DNA of 64,000 nucleotides, from contig JAGVSM010002437.1 of assembly GCA_022494885.1 (NCBI GenBank), positions 49,058-113,057 on the forward strand, written 5' to 3'. This DNA is from Micrasema longulum. Taxonomy: Eukaryota > Arthropoda > Insecta > Trichoptera > Brachycentridae. A program made the position numbers and the translations under genes. The notes under the pieces are model-generated. The model did no database searches. It had not been told where the DNA came from and saw only the letters and a program-made list of their open reading frames with translations. Positions 23,813 through 35,779 of this stretch are shown one piece after another. Numbering within the stretch: position 1 is the first letter of the stretch; every line of letters starts with the position of its first letter.

Positions 23813-24840
23813 TAGAGGGTAAATATTGGTGAAAATTCATTAATTAATAAATTTAATTGACGAATTCGGTACAGAGAATAAACTAAAACGAAAATGTTAC
23901 AAATATTTTTCATTCATTATTAACATCAAAATATAACTTATTTATACAAAGATTGCGTGTAAAACTAATTTTTTTTTAAATTTTAGGACTGAAATTTTCA
24001 TATTTTAACGATTTTTACGACTGTCTTTTTGCGTAAAAAAAACTATGTTAACTATACAATTAAAAATTGTTAGAGCGATATTTTGTTTCGACAAAATATC
24101 ACAGTGGAAAATTAAAACTTGATTTAAAATTTGGCATTTTCTAATAGCGATATAATGTATACCCGCATCAGTTCTTAAGCGTTCGTTGGCTTGACAGTGA
24201 AATAATGAACGAAAATTAGTTACTATCTCTTAAAGCGATCTTCGGAGCCGAAGAGTGGCAGTCGTGAAACAGTAGCAAGGGAGGAATAATTAACGTGTTC
24301 TATCTAAGATGGCAGATAAAGAAATTATTATCAGAATGTCTGTGGATTGCATTCGAGATCCGAGCCATTGTACGGGAGAAAAAACCGTAATGTGTATGTA
24401 ATATTGTGAAGTAGACGCAGGTACAGTACTGAACAGTTTTATTGGAACAAGATAAAAAGTACCGGAAAATATTTTATTCTACTTTAAAAAAAAATTAGTA
24501 CTAGGTACCAATAGTTAAATTTGTTTGATCTACTTTGGCCTTAATTAAACATTTTACTCTTTTTGGTATCGATTCGATGAGAGGTTTTGGCATGTAGGCA
24601 TTTTTATTCCTCCCAAAACCATACTTAAATTATGGACGAAATGAACTTTTTCACAGCGAAGCAATCAACTTAAGAATCGACGATGAGACTCTTCTTATAT
24701 ATTTTCAATTGGGTTTGTGAATTCTTATTATTTTCCTGGCCGTCCAGCAAGATTATAGTACGGTTGTCCACTTGTAATGTATTTATTTTAGATGGTTGTT
24801 CAAATACCTTGACTAATATATGACATAATCAATACTATTT
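23813..24840. other. No gene recognised
   Basis: AT-rich stretch. A short moderately GC-rich part near 24230-24380 shows no shared repeat or exon. Confidence 0.3.
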
Positions 24841-24844
24841 TAAA

Positions 24845-25320
24845 TATCATCAACTTTTCTGCTCATTCAAATTTAAAACACACATTTGGTCATAATATTC
24901 ATAATTACAATACGTGTTATTCAAGGAATCTTCATGTGTCTTAAGTTTCGCTCAACAAAGTTTGGCAGTAGGTCCTTGGAAAATATTGGCCATTCCGAAT
25001 ATAATAAACTGCCTGATGAGCTAAGACACGAAAAACTTAATAAAAAATCCAGAAGTGTCGCAATTAAAAAATATTTCTTAAATCTTTTTGATAGTGATAA
25101 TTATTAATGTAGTTTATATAAGATGGTGTTTTATGTTTCTCATCCAATAATGTTTTCTTTTTATTTCGGATGTATTAATTTGTATGATGTTATGTATTGT
25201 CAAAAAAATGTTTTTTTCTTATTTACGGTCCCAAATGAGTTTCTAATAACTTCTGGGAGTATAATATGTAATTTTTGTATTATATGTTTTATTAATAATA
25301 AAAATATAAAAAAATAAACA
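24845..25320 (+). mobile_element. LINE 3' remnant (C-terminal coding end plus 3' UTR)
   Basis: Reading through one frameshift: HNIHNYNTRYSRNLHV, then FRSTKFGSRSLENIGHSEYN and KLPDELR, the usual C-terminal signature of CR1/Jockey-like ORF2 proteins, ending in a stop near 25107. The 3' UTR ends in an ATAAAAATATAAAAAAATAAA tail. An inverted sister copy lies at 26943-27358. Confidence 0.7.
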
Positions 25321-25399
25321 ATACATATACAAAAATAATTTCAAAAGCTCAACACTGTTATAAAATCCAGACGATTTCCGATGACACTCTATCTACCCA

Positions 25400-25612
25400 T
25401 ATGGATGTTTGTTTTTAACAAAAATCATCGCCATCCCACGAAACGATGCGATAGACCCAGCATCCCTTTTGGCGTTTCATTAAACATCTTAAGTCCTTTA
25501 TGATACAGATTGTTTTAAGTTGCCTGGACTCTTGTTTTGAGAAGTCTGAAACCTTCACCTCCCCTCGTAGGATAGCGATAAATTTCGTTATTACCCTGAA
25601 CATCACAAAACA
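25400..25612 (-). mobile_element. Probable LINE C-terminal remnant
   Basis: The minus strand reads KTRVQAT, a stop, then NNLYHKGLKMFNETP, which resembles the LYKGLKLYNELP segment near LINE ORF2 ends. Short and broken. Confidence 0.4.
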
Positions 25613-25706
25613 TGTATTCGGGCAATAATTTATTTTTCAATTTGAGTATAAACACTTAAGTATTTAAAATTACTCTTTGCTTTACCGAAAGCATGTTCAG
25701 TACCGT

Positions 25707-25931
25707 CAACATATCGTCGCTTCAGTTCGTTTTTGTCCAACAGACCAAAACACAAATCTGCAGAAATAGAGCTTTAAAGTGTTTTTTTACGAAATAGGCA
25801 TAAATAATGTCGACAACTTAAGACAAAATTCGTTACAAAAACCCCTCAAACAATTTTTCATTTTAATATTATAAAGGCTTTCTCAGAACTTCGTTAAATA
25901 TGGTCTGTTGGACAAAAACGACGATGTGTTG
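25707..25931. mobile_element. Inverted-repeat element (MITE-like)
   Basis: The left CAACATATCGTCG plus TTTTTGTCCAACAGACC and the right GGTCTGTTGGACAAAAACG plus ACGATGTGTTG are inverted copies about 165 bases apart. No coding frame, and no second copy in the window. Confidence 0.6.
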
Positions 25932-25939
25932 AATTTTTA

Positions 25940-26940
25940 AAAACTTAATCATAGATGCATCCATTTTTGAAGGCACCGTTGAAATGATAAAACTGGACAA
26001 CGTTAAATAAAACAATGAAAAAACGCGTAAATTACCTTAGACAATCTCAAAAAAACGTGTGAACGCAATCTGCAATACACGCTGATATTCATAAAACATC
26101 AAAATGGCGACTGCCAAAACATGTTTGAAAATTTTTGCCAAAGTGGAAAACACAAAAAAAGATTTGTTTCAATTAATCTGTTCGGTGCTGTAGGTGCTGT
26201 GATAGTTGGCTCTATAAGGGAATTCTAACATTTGCATTTTTCTCAGGGAAAAGCAGTCGGACGGGTCGGCCCCGCGGCCCCCTTCCTCGCTGTAGCAGGC
26301 CATTTTGCGGGCTGGGCCAGCCGTCGCCATCTTCCTTACATTGTAGCAACTAGCTGGTTATAGTGATGTTAATATTTATTAATAACAGCGCCGCGGTCTG
26401 GCCGCGGTCTCTTTTTAATAATTATGCGTAATTTACACAGCCATTTTCGTAAATACTACGCCAGGGCGTAGTTACGTTCACATAGTTTATCTCAGTAGTA
26501 TGCACCTAATTGGAAAACGGTACAACAGTTAGTATCGTGATACTTTTGAATCTAGCCCTGAATGAAACCATTTGAAGGGTCTTAATAATAAATAAAGAAT
26601 TTTACATGAGAGCGTCAAGAAAAATAAAAACCTTATTTGTGGGACGCTAGGACGCAAATATTAAAAAAAATATATATATATGAAATATATTTTTACATAA
26701 AATCACAGAAAAAACGACAAGTTTTTTTCTTATTAATATCTACTATTTTCTTGAACGTACAAAAACGATCTCGTTGCAGAAATCGTAAAAAAAAATTGCC
26801 GACCCATATTTTTTTTTCTACAAGTAAGAATTGATTCGTTTTGAATATTCCATTCCATAAAACTCATTAGCTGTTTCCACACCACAACAAAAATCCGCCC
26901 GGCCCGATAAACAGATATGGAGTGGATTGAACCAGTATAC
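25940..26940. other. No gene recognised
   Basis: It includes a GC-richer block at 26240-26420 (GGCCCCGCGGCCC and GCGCCGCGGTCTGGCCGCG) that may be regulatory. Confidence 0.3.
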
Positions 26941-26942
26941 TT

Positions 26943-27358
26943 TTTTTAATTTTTTTATTATTAATAAAACATATAATACAAAAAGTACATATTATACTCC
27001 CAGGAGTTATTAAAGAAACTCATTTGGGACCGTGCATAAAAAAGTTTTTTTTACAATACGTAATATCATACATAGTTAAAATTGTATAAGAAACATAAAA
27101 CACAATACTTTACACCATCTATATGAATTACATGAATAATTATCACTATCAAAAAGATTTAAGAAATATTTTTTGATTGCGACACTTCAGGATTTTTTAT
27201 TCAATTTTTCGTGTTTTAGCTCATCGGGCAGTTTATTATATTCGGAATGGCCAATATTTTCCAAAGAGCAACTGCCGACTTTTGTTGAGCGAAACTTAGA
27301 CACATGAAGATTCCCCGAGTAACGCGTATTGTAATAGTGAATATCATAACCAAATTAT
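26943..27358 (-). mobile_element. LINE 3' remnant, inverted sister of 24845
   Basis: The reverse complement matches 24890-25320, including TTAGACACATGAAGATTCC-reverse and the GGCCAATATTTTCC block. The two copies form an inverted pair about 1.6 kb apart, a possible hairpin in any transcript crossing them. Confidence 0.7.
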
Positions 27359-27359
27359 T

Positions 27360-27930
27360 ATTACATTAATATTAATTAAAAACCAAAACAAACATTGGAA
27401 CGCTTTCTATGCAATAGAGCTAAAGGGTTTCTCTCTGAACAAGAGCGAATTATTACTCTAAGGCTACAATCGACTGGGTTCTCTTGTACGCGCGTTTCTA
27501 GCGAGTTGTTAGAATTTCTATAATCAAACTTAATCATTTATTTTTATAGTGGTGAATAATACAATAAAAAACTGGTTTGGTATTAATTTGTTTGAAATGC
27601 TATGTATTACTAGTAGTTTTTATTAATATTTTCCCAATTGCCCTTAGTTACTCTAGGAGTTTCGTTAAGGGCGCGCGTGGTCTGTTAGCTCGCGCGTTAG
27701 CAAATTTTTTTCCCGAGGTTTTAGCGATTATATAAAAATATTATCACTTTTGATTTCCAATATTTAATTTTGTTAATTGTTAGTTAATTGAAGCATTTTT
27801 ATGTCTTTTTAGGTTTTTCAATACCTTATTTTTGTATGTGTATTGGCTATACAGCACCGGAATGTGGGGATTTTTTTAGCACAGTAAGGGGAGGGCTAGC
27901 ATCTAAATCAGTATAGTATTTGCAACCGAG
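27360..27930. other. No gene recognised
   Basis: AT-rich DNA with no supported feature. Confidence 0.3.
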
Positions 27931-27934
27931 AGGC

Positions 27935-28052
27935 AAAACATTATTTTTGAGAAGGGAATATGGAAGTTTGGGCATTTAAAGGGTTTAAGACTTGTCCCTG
28001 TAAACGCCTAGACTTCCATTCCAAAAATTTTATCCCTCTCTGTTGCGATAAA
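27935..28052. repeat. MITE family D interior arranged as a hairpin
   Basis: GAGAAGGGAATATGGAAGTT is followed about 35 bases later by the reversed interior CTGTAAACGCCTAGACTTCC and CCCTCTCTGTTG, so two half-elements face each other. Confidence 0.55.
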
Positions 28053-28159
28053 TTTAGTACGAAGACATTTCATTTGTTTTTTTTAATGGCATGTTCTTAT
28101 GATGAGTAATAATGCTCGAGGGAGCGGTAGTCAAATCGATTATATTCGAGGACTTCAAT

Positions 28160-28445
28160 TGGATCCCGCATTCCAGGAAACGAAGATGATAAGCCTTCGT
28201 GCTTTCCAACCCTAAGGACGTCGCCTCGCGTGACGTCACATCCGCGGGGAGACAGGTGACACGCGGATCGAAATGGCTAGTTACACTTCCCGCGGACGGC
28301 GGGCCAATCACCGCCCGCTCGGTGATTGAGCCCCCTCCCGCCCCCGCCCCCGCCCCCGGCGCGGATCCGACCGCGCCGCATTCTTGAGGCCAGCCTTGCC
28401 GCCGAGCTCCGCACTCTGCACTCTGACGGTCGCGGCTAGCCGATT
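28160..28445. promoter_or_regulatory. GC-rich island with CRE, CCAAT and GC boxes
   Basis: It contains a perfect TGACGTCA (28231-28238), a CCAAT box (28304-28308), CCCGCCCCCGCCCCCGCC-type GC boxes (28338-28357) and a GCATTCCA site (28168-28175). The kibra promoter block at 42356-42760 also pairs TGACGTCA with CCAAT. This could be an alternative promoter or an intronic enhancer. No exon was recognised beside it. Confidence 0.45.
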
Positions 28446-28520
28446 ATGCTAGCCCTAGGTGACTAGAAAAACGTACGAGGATTCATGACGGAAAAATGAA
28501 TTAAAATCGCTAAAAATGCT

Positions 28521-28700
28521 CGGGTTGTGGTCCTGTGGCTAGTGTCTCGGACTCACGGACCAAAGGTCTGTGGTTCGAATCCCACTCTGCCCCAACTTGA
28601 TTCCATTTTCTAATAGTGAGTTATTTACAACTCGTTGAAAATGGCCCTCAAAATTAAATATTCTGGTAAATCATAAGAACGCAAATATTTCTTTAAAAAA
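28521..28700 (+). repeat. SINE family C, best full copy
   Basis: The head GGGTTGTGGTCCTGTGGCTA (A box region) and the B box GGTTCGAATCCC (28572-28583) are followed by a body with AACTTGATTCCATTTTCTAA and CAACTCGTTGAAAATGGCC, ending TAAGAACGCAAATATTTC. It defines the family. Confidence 0.8.
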
Positions 28701-28796
28701 AATTTAAATATATATACATTTTAGCTGTCGTGGTCACATCCATCTAAAAAGCTGTTACCACCTAAAAAGTAGACCACCTTTCCAAAAACATTAATA

Positions 28797-29480
28797 ATAA
28801 TAATAATCGTGGTTTATTAACAAAAATAACTATTTCTTTATCTACTACATACACTCTTAGCTAATAGATTTCTCTGGATCGTGTCTAGTCTGTCTAACAA
28901 AGTACAACCTGTTTAAAAAGCAGACATTTTTATGCAAAATAAACAATAACATTACTACCTTGTAGTTAATTTATTATACAGTTATACAATATTAATTTAT
29001 ACCATTTATTATTTAAGAATGTTTTTGAGTAAATTTTCCGATTTTTCTCTACCTAAACCCAGTAACCATTTTTTTACAAATTTATTTAATTTAATCCGGG
29101 TCATGGTTTTTTAATGTTCGGGTAACGTATTGAATATTTTGGGGCCCAGAAACCTGAAATTTCTTTGACCGAATTCAGAGTTTGTGGTAGACCCCATGAC
29201 CCATCCTCTAGTTTGACTTCATAACTTGCATTCACAAACATTATTATTCTAAAAACATATAATTCCTTATATCAAAGATCTCAAATAACTTGACGCTGGT
29301 GTACCTGAAAGGCTTTTTTAAAATTATTTTTACTACTGATTTTTTAGCAGATTCGAGAGGTTTTAATATTGATTTGTTAGTGCCTCCCCATCCTATTATG
29401 CCGTAAGTTATAATTGAGTTACATAAAATAAAATTTAGTTGTTTGATTTTAATTAGGGAAAAGATGTTACGCTTCTTCAA
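28797..29480 (-). mobile_element. CR1-like LINE remnant, C-terminal coding end
   Basis: A 78-residue frame (29244-29480) reads YGIIGWGGTNKSILKPLESA and KKSVVKIILKKPFRY, a region that follows the reverse transcriptase in CR1-like elements. A later frame gives FLGPKIFNTLPEH and a KKWLLGLG segment before the stop. The 3' UTR matches 18305-18535, ending in an AAT-repeat tail. Dead and 5' truncated. Confidence 0.7.
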
Positions 29481-29664
29481 ATCGATGCAATTTCAGTAAA
29501 GAGTACTTACCTGGGATTTATGAGCAACTCTCCCATTTGATTTAAAAACAACTTTCAGTTTTACTTCAAATAAGTACAGTCGAAAACCAATGTTGACAAC
29601 AACAGAGGAAAGCGGGAATATGACGGTCGAACCGACGGACATAATAGGATTTGCAGCCAACAAT

Positions 29665-29740
29665 ATTTTGAGTATGTCCAAATGTTTGTAGTCTCGGTTT
29701 CACTCCCTGGGGAGTTCATATTTTTTATCACAGTCAAACT
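29665..29740 (+). repeat. MITE family D left end
   Basis: TTTTGAGTATGTCCAAATGT, TTGTAG, CACTCCCTGGGGAGTTCATA: a left terminal repeat with its subterminal palindrome, then truncation. Confidence 0.55.
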
Positions 29741-29974
29741 TGATTATGACGATCACGGAAATAGCGAGAACTCGGGTAGAATGAGGAAACAACAGTTGAC
29801 ATTTTAGTTTATGGATTTCTCCATACATTTATTCACTTTTATAACGAGCTACTTCTCGGACATACCGAACGAAAATATCTTCAACGGTCGAGCAAAAACT
29901 CTTCGATCGTTTAAAAACGTAATTTTCGAAATAAGAACCGAAGTAATACAATTAAAAGGGGCGACTAAATTACT

Positions 29975-30170
29975 TATTTATTTATTATATATACGGCGTA
30001 AGCCAATTACAACAGTTTTAATGAAGAAACATATGTACTAGAAACTGAAAGAACATAAAGTTATGTAGCAAAGACAAACAAGGGCAGTAAAATAATTATA
30101 TACAATATATTTTAAAACATGATCAACGTGCAAAATTTCGAGCTAAGCCATGCCATATGATTGAAATTAA
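29975..30170 (-). mobile_element. Jockey-type LINE 3' end, reverse copy
   Basis: It matches the reverse complement of 12420-12590 (TATGTAGCAAAGACAAACAA, GGGCA.TAAAATAATT, TCGAGCTAA.CCATGC). Only the 3' UTR survives. Confidence 0.65.
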
Positions 30171-30249
30171 TTGCAACAGAAGTGAATTAATTCAGCCAGA
30201 TAGATCTCACCCACATTAATAAAAATTTCAGATATTTTACTTCACAAAA

Positions 30250-30405
30250 AAAAAAAAACAGATGGAAGAGTTGAGGAAATATGGATGTTTATACATAGGC
30301 CGAATGGGCAAAGCGGCCACTTAATCAGCCAATGACAGGTATGTCTAGACTTCTCTACTTCCTCCCACAAAAATGTTTTCCCTGTCTGTTGCAATAAATT
30401 TCAAA
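30250..30405 (-). repeat. MITE family D copy, reversed
   Basis: GATGGAAGAGTTGAGGAAAT, GGCCGAATGGGCAAAG, GCCAATGACAGGT, GTCTAGACTTC and TTTTCCCTGTCTGTTGCAAT follow the reversed D order, with a gap in the middle. Confidence 0.6.
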
Positions 30406-31095
30406 ATTATTAACATTGATACTATCATAATTGCCTGATTGAAAATTCGGTTGAATTGACAATTAAGCACGCAAAGGCCTTTAAAACCAGAAATGCATTA
30501 TCGATTTAATCAATTTCTATTAGAGCTTTGGAATATTTTGTGTAAAATTTTATTGGTACCACGTTCAGCTGGATTCCCCACATTATCATTACGAAATTAA
30601 TAATATATGTAAGATAAATGCGGTAAAAATATTTTAGCACTATGCTTCTAAGACAAACATTGCGACATGCGAAAATTCTTTAAATAATGTACATATTTGA
30701 CTAATCAATTCATCCACATTAGTCGCAGAGTAACCGCTTAAGAATGCAAGACGTGGTACGTTCGATTTTTAAAAATCCGAATGGCAATCAATAAAAAAGA
30801 CGTTTAATTCGCCGCGTGAAAAAAATGACAGCACGTAGGCGGTTGTGTTTGTTTTATTCGGTGCATCTATTTTACTATTCTCGCGATGTGCGGACCGTTT
30901 TACGGTTCGCTTTAGTAAAATAAGCAACGAGAGCAAAATGCAAGATGCCTTGAAAGTTCACAGATACATACACAAGCAAACACATATACATATTTGGTTT
31001 TTTAATTCACGTTTAATCCGAGTAAATCCTTACGTCCGCAACAGAAGGGTTGAGGAATATTTTACATTAAAAACATACATTTAGACTTATCTTCT
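30406..31095. other. No gene recognised
   Basis: AT-rich stretch without shared repeats. A moderately GC-rich part at 30770-30900 was not classified. Confidence 0.3.
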
Positions 31096-31097
31096 TA

Positions 31098-31490
31098 TCT
31101 TAGTGCCCTGTCAGTTATCCCCAACGTTGGCAATCACTCTGGCGAAGGTTTCTCTGTCCTGTGCTGCCCGGAAAATCTGCTCCATAGTCCTGAAGCCAGT
31201 CCAGTTCTTGTATATTACGTAGCCAGGAGCTGCGGTCTTATATATTCTTCCAGCCCCTCGTTAACCCTCAATCTTGCCCTTCAAAATTGAATGAAGGGGT
31301 ACATTTCTCCGTGCATTTTATACCCCAGATACGAAATTTAACGAACTTTTATGGTGGTTAAGAGTTCTCTGTTCGTTCAAGCTCGACTTAAGACTTCTGA
31401 GTCCGTTATCAGGTCTGCGACGTAACCACATCTCAAAAGCCTCCAGCCTGTTCATAGTTCATGTATAGTTGTGACAGATTTCGGTTTCCG
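31098..31490 (-). mobile_element. RTE-type LINE C-terminal remnant, different from the 2166 family
   Basis: The minus strand reads NRLEAFEMWLRRRP and, after stops and shifts, WTGFRTMEQIFRAAQDRETF and ARVIANVGDN, the LEAFEMW and FRAA..R..ARVIANV signatures of RTE-like ORFs. Broken throughout. Confidence 0.6.
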
Positions 31491-32025
31491 GGTAGCTGTT
31501 TTTTCAACATTTAGATTATTTTGACAGCCACGGGGCTCTACTTTTGAATGGCAGCACAACTTACCGACGACAACTCGTGACATCAGGGGCGAAATAATTA
31601 CAAAATAACAAAACTTTAAAAAAATACATTAATTTACAAAAAAATTGTCTTAGTTTGATAGTCTATTAAAAAATATTAAATAAATATTAAAAAAAACTTT
31701 TTTTAAACCATTTTCAACGTGGTCAAATGTGATGCTTCGCATAAATATGCCGTCGTGTGTACAGAGGTACAATTAAATAGAGATAATGCTTCATAGAACG
31801 ATAGTTTAAAATTATGTTCTAAAAAATTAGCGTTGTAGCGTCAACATTGCCGTACAAAACGCGTAGCAGAGGAAAAAATACTGTCTACGCCAGTTTACTA
31901 TATTACTATATCAATGTTCGTGTGTGATCAAAAAATACTTTAATTGCACTGCAGCTTTGTAAAACAAAACATATACATAGTTGTATTCGTAGATACAATC
32001 CGGTTAATGGAATAAGTCGATAATG

Positions 32026-32527
32026 ATAGTCCTTAAAATATGGCTTGATTAAAATGACAGCTGTCAAACTAATGTCACTAGTGATGGGAAATTACTGATC
32101 ACTGATCAAATAGATTTTTATCAGTTTTTGCATGCAAACATGAAACTCTATTTCCGAAAATTGACATAAAAATGCAAAAACAAGCCTATTATAGTGTTTT
32201 TAAGACAATTATTCACTTTATACTTTTTTCATGAATTATTTTTTTATTCGATCAATTTGTCCCATCCCTAACATTTCTGAAAAATGATGTAACCTCGTAA
32301 GGACGTTGTTAATAATTAGGTTCATTTAAGTTTTTTTTTTAAGTATTAAAGCTGATTTTATACATTTATGTTTATTTATATGTCAAGCATTGTACTAAAC
32401 AAATAAATTGACATGCCAGTTACGAACGATTTTTCGTGTGTCCATTTAAATCATTCCTTAGACGTTACTACAAAGTTATGTCGTCACTTTTGCTGACAAC
32501 TGTCATACTAATCATTTAAGGACTATA
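32026..32527. mobile_element. Non-autonomous DNA element with TAGTCCTTAAA ends
   Basis: The left end TAGTCCTTAAAATATG with TGACAGCTGTCA inside, and the right end TGACAACTGTCA with CATTTAAGGACTA, are inverted copies about 500 bases apart. No transposase frame. Confidence 0.6.
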
Positions 32528-32579
32528 GTTATTATTTTAAGTAGATGATCCAAGGAAATATGAGCATATTTATCTTACA

Positions 32580-33430
32580 TGAATAATTGCACGCATATCG
32601 TGATTTGCTATATATCTTAGATGTAGCTCGTTTAGGAATGACGTGTCTATTATTTATCATACGTCAGTGCTTCGAGACGAAATGTCCAAAGAGAATCGAG
32701 GTACGCGATAGTTCGTATAAAAATAATGAAAATGCCAACGTAACGTGTTATATTTTGTATGCATACGATCGCAATCTCGACTACGATCGAATTCCCGGTC
32801 CCCGCTCGTAGTCCGTACAGATAGATGGGAGGTTTCCATAGGTGAACAGGTGTTCGTGACTGGTATTACCACTAACACACGCGCGCGGAATACGCCCGCA
32901 TTCCAAGCCGCACTCACACACACTCGTCTATTTGTGTTTACGACAAAATCTACGAATAGGGGACCATAGACAGATTTCAATTCGGGTGGAATTTATTTTC
33001 GGTCCGCGTAATTTTGTGGTAATGTATGGGAAACTGCCTCGCAAATAAGCGCTGATAAAGATCGGATGGGAGAAGCTGTTGAATTATTCAAATTAGGTAC
33101 ACGGGGTTCACGATTCGTCGAAAGCGTTCCGTTCATAGATACACATTTACATTTTTTTTTCTTTATCGGCGTACTTCGGTTCATGGTCATTCGCTTCGGC
33201 TGTCATGTTGTGTGTGGTGACCGGTGACTTGCCGAGAATCAGAACGCGGCCAGAGCCAGACTATTCGACAGTAGTATGGCGTACAATGTACGGTACACAT
33301 CGCATACACACGGGGGACTCGGAGCACCTATGCGCCTTTCTTTACTCATCATTATTGGCAAATTGCACGAAGGCAATGAGATCCCTCCCACGCCTCGTTG
33401 TCAGTTCCAGACCCGACTAACTGATTCAAT
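32580..33430. promoter_or_regulatory. Single-copy, moderately GC-rich block in the presumed kibra intron
   Basis: It includes CGATCGCAATCTCGACTACG (around 32770), a GCATTCCA site (32898-32905), and a CG-rich part at 33200-33330. Several unrelated short open frames overlap on both strands, which argues against coding. The opening part (GTAGCTCGTTTAGGAATGAC) resembles 38793-38830. Confidence 0.35.
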
Positions 33431-33542
33431 ACATAAAAAAAAACAGTCATCCAAGCACATACAATATCATCAGTTCACTGAAATAATTCATTCGTAGAAA
33501 AGTATTGATATCAAAAAATATTCATTGAAAAAAAATAAATTA

Positions 33543-33660
33543 ATATAATATTAGAAATCAAACACTGATTTGAGTCTACGTCTTTATATTTTTTATATTT
33601 GTAAAAATAAAATAAAGTGTTCAGTAGACTCAAATCAGTGTTTGATTTCTAATATTATAA
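33543..33660. repeat. Near-perfect hairpin, ~34-bp stem
   Basis: AAATCAAACACTGATTTGAG followed by TCTAC is matched exactly by GTAGACTCAAATCAGTGTTTGATTT about 45 bases downstream; the stem extends through ATATTAG. The loop is AT-rich. It may be a foldback remnant or a structured RNA precursor; no second copy was seen. Confidence 0.65.
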
Positions 33661-33779
33661 ATTTAACTGTGGAGTTCTACAAAATAAACACCAAAACAAT
33701 CAATCAAGAAAAATATAAAGTTATTTTTATTATTATTTATAAATCATATAATACACATTTATTTTAAAGAAACAAACAG

Positions 33780-35380
33780 TCGACAATGATATAATAACTT
33801 TTTTTTTAAATACATTAATTACATTCCCATGAATTACTACAGCTCAATTTGGGACTTAAATAATATTAACATTATTTTAAAAAGGACATTTCGCTAGCCC
33901 AAAGCAACAGGAACAAACCCGAAATTACCAATTTTGAGATTCACATGCAGATATGTTCATGAATGAAATAAATTAATGTTTTCAAATAATAAAATATTGA
34001 AGTTAGTTAGTTAACCTTTGTGAAAATATATAATTTATGATCTAATTCAAATAATTAAGTTTAATCAGACCCTTTGCATACCTCAAAGTCCGATTATCTC
34101 AGAATATGTTCTTCAGAGATATCTCACTTTCGCTTTAGGCTAGCGATATACCTATTATGATATATCATAACACATATATAAGTCAAAAAACTTCCCTTAC
34201 ACAAACAAAAACGATTTTAAGAATGGAGGAAGTTGTAAATATAGGACTAAGGGAGATAAGGTCGTTAACATCGCATGCTACGCAGACGATAGTGGCTGTG
34301 GCAATTCCTGATGATTAGAACATATCGATCTCAGTTAGTAATGTCAATTTGTACGTTTTTTAAACCAATGGCTTCTGACGACAGTTTACATTTCAGACAC
34401 CTGAATAAGAAAAAAAAATGCATACAAGGGATAAAGAGTGGATCAGTGCTGGGAATAAAGCAATAATTTCATATTAATAAAAACCGTTTTTAGATAATCT
34501 AAAGCAGTATAGCCTATTTACATTAAGTAGGTTACTTTTATTTTATTCTAAGTCTATTTGAATGTTCCAGAGGTTTAAAAACTTTATACCTCAAACCTTC
34601 CATTTTTGACATTCACCCTTTTACAGCGTTTACGCTTTGTAAAGGTTAATTTTAAACGCCACAGTTGTTATTTATAAAATTTAGATAAATATTACGAATA
34701 TTATATCCAGATATAAAAAAGAGCACTTTTTTTGTATATATTTATACAGTTTGGTATTTAAAAAAAAAGGCCGTTATAAATATAAAATAAAAACTTTAAC
34801 GATACATGAAAGATAAGACAAAAAAAAACACATCAGATTCCAAGAGCGCACACGCAGAATTGTAAAAATAAAATAAATGTAATATAAAAAAATACGTTAA
34901 AATTATTATTATTATTTTATTTTTTTGAGCACGGGAGCAGGCGCGTCTAGCAGTGAAGTTGTAAACATTTGGACATTACCTAAAACTTTGGTTAAATTTT
35001 AATAACACGCTATTGAAAACTTTATGCTATACGTTATTTGAGTCGTTTTATCTTTGCATTGCTCAAGTTGGATGCTCTTATCTCTGCGAGTCTCGTAGAA
35101 CAATAAGAGAACGTTATAAACTTTAATGCGCGTGCGCGGAAATTGGAATATTTTTAATAAGACTTGACTCAAAATGAAGAGAAGTATCCAGATTCCAGCG
35201 TATCAAACTAATACGCATACGCATTTGGGTATATATACTGAAAATATTGCTTGAAATTGTAAATTGCGCGCGCTCGAACATTTTCTGCGATAATTTTAAG
35301 TCTTGATATATTTAATACTCCATATAATAGGTACAGAAGAGAACTAATAGTCTTGATTCAGAATAACAGAGAATAGACGT
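33780..35380. other. Long AT-rich stretch without a recognised feature
   Basis: It contains only short low-complexity runs (A-rich near 34812 and 34880, ATT repeats near 34905). No exon, SINE head or LINE frame was found. Confidence 0.35.
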
Positions 35381-35705
35381 TGTGTCTCTTTTCTCGCTCT
35401 TAATCATTGAAGCAATTTTCCACTCCTACTTTCCTGCAATCACCCTTCGTAACTTCTTAGCAATTTCCTTCACACTATCTCCTTGTTTTGTCTATATTTC
35501 TTTTATTTTAATATATAGTATATTTATTCTTTATATAGTTTTAACTTTAAAATGTCGCCGCTTTATTGCAGTATAATTTAGTGAATGTGTACATGTAATT
35601 GGATGGCAGGCCCTACTATGTATACATTTTTTATAGTTTTTATTTATATTAATTTAACCGGTACATCTGTTTGTATTTGAAATAAATAAAATAAAATAAA
35701 TATTT
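35380..35705 (+). mobile_element. Possible LINE 3' end
   Basis: The segment ends in GAAATAAATAAAATAAAATA, a typical LINE tail, but no coding remnant remains. Confidence 0.3.
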
Positions 35706-35779
35706 TAAGTTTTTTTTTCATATTTATACTTTTTAGTAATAAAATACGTCATCTTCTTACTTTCAAATATTCAAGGGAT

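Noticed and set aside
32587..33497. Overlapping open frames on both strands
   Set aside because: Their number simply reflects lower AT content; none resembles a protein family.
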